Below, in pieces: positions 6,240-9,412 of a DNA stretch of 9,412 nucleotides; position 1 is the stretch's first letter, and each line of letters opens with the position of its first letter. The notes beneath the pieces are model-generated. The model saw only the letters and a list, made by a program, of their open reading frames with translations. It did not search any database and was not told the DNA's origin. Origin of the DNA: an uncultured Atopobium sp. (GTDB taxonomy: Bacteria; Actinomycetota; Coriobacteriia; Coriobacteriales; Atopobiaceae); NCBI GenBank assembly GCA_916720015.1, contig CAKAPZ010000033.1, forward strand, positions 1-9,412, written 5' to 3'. The position numbers were made by a program, and so were the translations under genes.

Positions 6240-6275
6240 ATGAATGATTTTCTAAGTGATTTACCTGACTCATGA
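6240..6275 (+). CDS. Possible 11-codon micro-ORF upstream of a hairpin
   Basis: On the plus strand, ATG at 6240-6242 opens a frame MNDFLSDLPDS that ends at TGA 6273-6275. AGAGGG at 6228-6233 sits 6 bases before the ATG, a reasonable ribosome binding site. The stop codon lies in the first arm of the 6274-6321 hairpin, an arrangement reminiscent of leader-peptide regulation. However, no long plus-strand gene follows (transcription would run antisense into rsgA) and no convincing plus-strand promoter is seen. It may be chance; it has no recognisable similarity. Confidence 0.2.
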   Translation: MNDFLSDLPDS

Positions 6276-6321
6276 ACAAGGGTTGACCCTCCCCATTACT
6301 GGGCGGAACCAACCCTCGTTC
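6274..6321. repeat. 48-base imperfect inverted repeat (long hairpin) in intergenic region
   Basis: GAACAAGGGTTG (6274-6285) pairs with CAACCCTCGTTC (6310-6321) over 12 bp with a single mismatch. Inside it CCTCCC (6288-6293) can pair with GGGCGG (6301-6306) with one mismatch, giving a two-part stem. Neither strand has a T run after the hairpin, so it does not look like an intrinsic terminator. It is GC-rich within an AT-rich gap. It could be an RNA leader structure, a REP-like element, or a protein binding site; I cannot decide between these. Confidence 0.6.
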
Positions 6322-6354
6322 GACTCAATATAGCATGTTTCCTGCTGGTTTGAC

Positions 6355-6381
6355 AAAAAACACCCTAGTCAAGCCAGGGTG
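6355..6381 (-). terminator. Rho-independent terminator after rsgA
   Basis: Reading the minus strand, CACCCT (6381-6376) and AGGGTG (6366-6361) form a 6-bp stem with a 9-base loop, followed directly by six Ts (6360-6355). It lies 25 bases beyond the rsgA stop codon and should separate the ATPase-rsgA unit from the tad operon. Confidence 0.85.
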
Positions 6382-6406
6382 CTTAGAGGATTTACGCTGT
6401 AAAAGG

Positions 6407-7591
6407 TTAAAGCACAACATCGGGATCAAGCAATTGCTGGCTTTCTCGCATTTCTTTTGCCAGAGATAAATACGCCTTTAACTGAGGTTCTGTAATCTTG
6501 CCCTCATGCAGGGCGTCTTGAACGCTACATCCTGGCTCGTGAGTATGGGTGCAATCCCTAAACTTACACGTCTGAGCAGCTTCAGAGATGTGAGGGAATA
6601 TCTTCTGCAATCCCCTCTCATGACCCACAATAGGCAAGCTTCTAAGGCCAGGTTCGTCCACAATAACACCAGCGTCAGGAAGCGCTACCATACGACGAGC
6701 AACCGTTGTATGACGGCCAGCCTTATCAGATTCGCGAACCTCTCCCGTTTCAAGCGCCTCATGTCCCAAAAGTGCGTTAAGAAGCGTAGATTTACCTGCA
6801 CCTGATTCACCAAGCACGATGGCTATGGAACCGTAAGGAACAAGGCTACGAACAGCATCGATTCCCCACGCAGCTCCAAGATCTTGAGCGGTCTGCGCAA
6901 GGTCTGCAAGTGCATCGGTTTTCTCGCCTTCAAGCTTTGAAGCTGTTGCAACAATCTTTACTGTAGAGCCAAGAGCTGCGGTGATAGAAGAAATCTCTTG
7001 AGCCAAAAGCTCTGGTCCCGCTACATCTGACTTAGTAAGCACCACGGCACAAGCTGCACCACAATCTTTAGAAATGACCGCTGAACGCACAATACGATCA
7101 ACCGAGATGGCCTCGCCATCCAGAGCCTGCACTACAAGCACAAGATTAACGTTTGCGGCCAAAGTCTGCTTTTGACCACGGGCTCCACCCTTCCAGCGAG
7201 CAATATCGGTCTCTCGCGGCAGAATGGCCTCGATGATGCCCATATCGTGTGAGTCCGGAATGCGTGCGCATACCCAGTCACCAACGGCCACCGTGGAGTT
7301 CTGGCCCTTGGTCACGCGCGCAGCAAATTCAGCGCGAAACACTCCCTGCTCTGACACAACCGCAGGAAATCCCCTATCCAAGCGGACCACGCAGGCCATG
7401 GTCATCGTCTGGCGAGAAACCCCTTGGGCTTCAAGCTTGGACACGATGCCTTCATAGGCCTTCATCTGGGCCGACGATGGAGTCAACTGTTCAAACGCTG
7501 GAACGTCCAGCAATGAAGAAAGGGCCGGCAGAGACCCTTGAGTCCTGCCGGCTCCTAGTTTTCTGGAACTTTTTGTACGCTTAGCGGACAA
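6407..7591 (-). CDS. rsgA: RsgA ribosome small-subunit-dependent GTPase (394 aa)
   Basis: RsgA (YjeQ) is a GTPase acting in late 30S subunit maturation in the cytoplasm. After a basic, low-complexity N-terminal extension of about 60 residues comes an OB-fold (about 64-125, including VAVGDWVCARIPD). The GTPase motifs are in circularly permuted order: G4 TKSD at 186-189, G1 GESGAGKST at 261-269, GRHTT at 292-296 and G3 DEPG at 312-315. The C-terminal zinc site is complete: C342, C347, H349 and C355. The N-terminal extension makes it somewhat longer than the familiar homologues. The start is TTG (7589-7591), supported by AGAGGGG ending 5 bases upstream; the next in-frame Met is at residue 43. 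It begins 15 bases after the ATPase stop and the two are presumably co-transcribed, ending at the terminator at 6355-6381. Confidence 0.95.
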   Translation of the reverse strand: MSAKRTKSSRKLGAGRTQGSLPALSSLLDVPAFEQLTPSSAQMKAYEGIVSKLEAQGVSRQTMTMACVVRLDRGFPAVVSEQGVFRAEFAARVTKGQNSTVAVGDWVCARIPDSHDMGIIEAILPRETDIARWKGGARGQKQTLAANVNLVLVVQALDGEAISVDRIVRSAVISKDCGAACAVVLTKSDVAGPELLAQEISSITAALGSTVKIVATASKLEGEKTDALADLAQTAQDLGAAWGIDAVRSLVPYGSIAIVLGESGAGKSTLLNALLGHEALETGEVRESDKAGRHTTVARRMVALPDAGVIVDEPGLRSLPIVGHERGLQKIFPHISEAAQTCKFRDCTHTHEPGCSVQDALHEGKITEPQLKAYLSLAKEMRESQQLLDPDVVL

Positions 7592-7596
7592 GAATA

Positions 7597-7603
7597 CCCC
7601 TCT
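7597..7603 (-). promoter_or_regulatory. Ribosome binding site supporting the TTG start of rsgA
   Basis: AGAGGGG on the minus strand ends 5 bases before the TTG codon at 7589-7591. It lies in the 15-base gap after the ATPase gene, and no better start with a binding site exists nearby. Confidence 0.6.
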
Positions 7604-7606
7604 ACC

Positions 7607-9412
7607 TTATGCCTTGTTCTTTTGTACAGAACGCATAACAGCCTTATAGAGCTCCATCAAAGGAATGATTGATGCAGCTAGAAGCATTGCCGCTGCGTAC
7701 TCTTCAAAGCCAATCTCGGCAAAACCAAATGCCTGAGAAAGTGGTGTCTCAATAACCACAAAGGTAAGAATCAAAGACATTACAAAAGAGCCCCACAGCC
7801 AAATATTTTGGCTGGTCAGCTTAAAGATAGAACCACGCAGAGAACGCATGTTAAAGGAGTGGAACATCTCAACCATAGAAAGCGTCAAGAATGCCATGGT
7901 CATGCCTTCAACGCCAGCTTCAGGATTTGCAATAACCTGCGAAATATCAAAGGTTCCATACTCAAAGTAATGGCCAATGAAATAGCTGACAAGGGTGAGA
8001 AGAGCAATGATAGAGCCCTGAACAAGACAGTCAAAACCAACGCCACCTGCAAAGATGCCGTCCTTAGGGTTGCGAGGCTTACGCTTCATAATACCTGGCT
8101 CAGCCTTCTCGGTTGCCATAGCAAGAGCTGGCAGAGAGTCGGTGATTAGGTTAATCCACAGAAGGTGGGTAGGCTGAAGGATAGTAAAGCCAACCAGAGA
8201 CGCAATAAAGACGGAAATTACCTCAGCAAGGTTGGAGCTCAAGAGGAACTGGATGCACTTACGAATGTTGTCGTAGATGCGTCTTCCCTCTTCGCAGGCG
8301 CTAATAATAGTGGCAAAGTTATCGTCAGCCAAAACCATATCTGCAACGCCCTTGGTAACGTCGGTACCAGTAATGCCCATACCGATACCAATATCAGCGC
8401 GTTTAATGGAAGGCGCATCGTTAACGCCGTCACCCGTCATGGCTGTGACCATGCCCTTCTTGCGCCAGGTATCAACAATGCGAACCTTGTGCTCAGGCTG
8501 AACGCGTGCATAAACGCCAATTGTCTCAATGCGCTGCTCAAACTCTTCGTCAGAAATCTTATCGAGCTGTGCACCGGTAATTGCCTGAGAGCGATCGGTA
8601 ATAATGCCCAGCTCAATTGCAATAGCAACGGCTGTATCAATATGGTCACCTGTAATCATAACAGTACGCATACCAGCGCTATGCGCCTCTGCAACAGCAC
8701 CCTTAACCTCAGGACGAACTGGATCAATCATGCCGGAAAGTCCAACAAAGACCATGTCGTGCTCAAGGTTAGCTGGATCATAGCTCTCTGGAGCTTCTGT
8801 TCCCCAATCGCGACGAGCAGATGCCATAACACGAAGAGCCTGGTCAGCCATAGACTTGTTCTGAGCCAAAATCTCAGAGCGAGCCTCATCGGTGAGGTCA
8901 ATAATGCCATCGCTTGTCATAATCTTGGTGCAGCGAGCAAGTACCTCATCAGGCGCACCCTTAGTGTGCTGTACAACCTTGCCGGAGCGAGTACGCACTA
9001 CAACAGACATCATCTTACGAGAAGAATCAAAGGGCGCCTCACCAATACGAGGGCGAGAAGAAGCTAAATCACTTGTGGTGTAACCAAGTTTTGCGGCATC
9101 TGCAACAAGAGCGGCCTCGGTTGGCTCGCCCTTTGCCACCTGCTCAATATCATCCCAAGTAGCATCAGAGCACAGCGCCATGGTACGCACGTGTGCATCA
9201 AGGTTTTCTGTCTCATGACGAACAACAGTCATCTTGTTCTGAGTCAAAGTGCCGGTCTTATCAGAGCAGATAACCTGAGTACAACCAAGAGTTTCAACTG
9301 CGGTAAGACGGCGGACAATTGCGTGACGCTCGCTCATTCTGGTAACGCCCATAGAAAGAACGATGGTAACAACAGCAACAAGACCCTCTGGAATTGCAGC
9401 TACTGCAAGAGA
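7607..9412 (-). CDS. P-type Ca2+-transporting ATPase, SERCA-like (5' end outside window)
   Basis: The frame is open to the last base, so the N-terminal part (actuator domain and first membrane helices, probably near 280 residues) is missing; 601 residues are visible. They begin in helix M4 with AAIPEGLVAVVT, then the phosphorylation site CSDKTGTLTQNKMTV, nucleotide-binding signatures KGAPDEVL and MITGDH, the hinge TGDGVNDAPS, and six more hydrophobic segments (M5-M10). Residues matching the SERCA calcium ligands are all present: the M4 Glu in PEGL, Asn and Glu of SSNLAEV in M5, Asn, Thr and Asp of NLITDSLP in M6, and Glu of SMVEMFHSFN in M8. This fits ATP-driven Ca2+ export at the plasma membrane; transport of Mn2+ or another cation cannot be excluded. 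The Met at 9352 is internal, not a start. It is followed by rsgA after 15 bases. Confidence 0.92.
   Translation of the reverse strand, partial: SLAVAAIPEGLVAVVTIVLSMGVTRMSERHAIVRRLTAVETLGCTQVICSDKTGTLTQNKMTVVRHETENLDAHVRTMALCSDATWDDIEQVAKGEPTEAALVADAAKLGYTTSDLASSRPRIGEAPFDSSRKMMSVVVRTRSGKVVQHTKGAPDEVLARCTKIMTSDGIIDLTDEARSEILAQNKSMADQALRVMASARRDWGTEAPESYDPANLEHDMVFVGLSGMIDPVRPEVKGAVAEAHSAGMRTVMITGDHIDTAVAIAIELGIITDRSQAITGAQLDKISDEEFEQRIETIGVYARVQPEHKVRIVDTWRKKGMVTAMTGDGVNDAPSIKRADIGIGMGITGTDVTKGVADMVLADDNFATIISACEEGRRIYDNIRKCIQFLLSSNLAEVISVFIASLVGFTILQPTHLLWINLITDSLPALAMATEKAEPGIMKRKPRNPKDGIFAGGVGFDCLVQGSIIALLTLVSYFIGHYFEYGTFDISQVIANPEAGVEGMTMAFLTLSMVEMFHSFNMRSLRGSIFKLTSQNIWLWGSFVMSLILTFVVIETPLSQAFGFAEIGFEEYAAAMLLAASIIPLMELYKAVMRSVQKNKA

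Noticed and set aside
6061..6400. CRISPR-like or tandem repeat array in the intergenic gap
   Set aside because: Repeats are 7-12 bases, not evenly spaced, and have no uniform spacer length; no cas-like gene is nearby.
8165..9067. Long open plus-strand frame (300 codons) opposite the Ca2+ ATPase
   Set aside because: It is antisense to a gene with clear conserved motifs, and its translation is rich in Asn, Cys and His with no recognisable domain or supported start; it follows from codon bias of the real gene.

Overview
The window looks like a low-to-mid GC Gram-positive chromosome, most probably a member of the Coriobacteriia (Atopobium/Lancefieldella/Olsenella type). That placement is an inference from the Gram-positive style tad cluster, the use of GTG and TTG starts, strong GGAGG ribosome binding sites and general protein character; nothing here is a taxonomic marker. 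All nine or more convincing long genes are on the minus strand, so transcription runs from high to low coordinates.

Region 1 (about 9412 to 6355) is a two-gene housekeeping unit. It holds the C-terminal two thirds of a SERCA-like P2-type Ca2+ ATPase (its 5' end is outside the window) followed after 15 bases by rsgA, the circularly permuted ribosome-assembly GTPase. A hairpin followed by a T run (6355-6381) closes this unit.

Region 2 (about 6354 to 6001) has no long gene. It contains a 48-base imperfect inverted repeat, a plus-strand 11-codon micro-ORF with a plausible ribosome binding site that runs into that repeat, a very AT-rich stretch with a perfect 10-bp inverted repeat, 9-base direct repeats 25 bp apart, and a GTCAG/CTGAC cluster near the start of the next operon. 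This is the probable control region for what follows.

Region 3 (6000 to 1) is a tightly packed tad (tight adherence, type IVc pilus) operon in the order cpaB, cpaE/tadZ, cpaF/tadA, tadB, tadC, flp, a 154-aa membrane-anchored protein of unknown function, an 82-aa Flp/TadE-like prepilin, and a TadE-like pseudopilin cut by the window edge. The genes overlap by 1 to 52 bases or are separated by 15. Together they should make a pilus. CpaF would power assembly, TadB and TadC form the inner-membrane platform, CpaE positions the machine, and CpaB acts outside the membrane. Flp would be the major subunit and the two other prepilins minor subunits. No secretin (RcpA/CpaC) is present, as expected for a cell with one membrane. 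The prepilin peptidase (TadV/CpaA) is not in the window and must be elsewhere.

The most likely less-described items are the 154-aa unknown between flp and the minor prepilins, and the structured intergenic region. I see no CRISPR array, tRNA, rRNA, transposase or phage gene.
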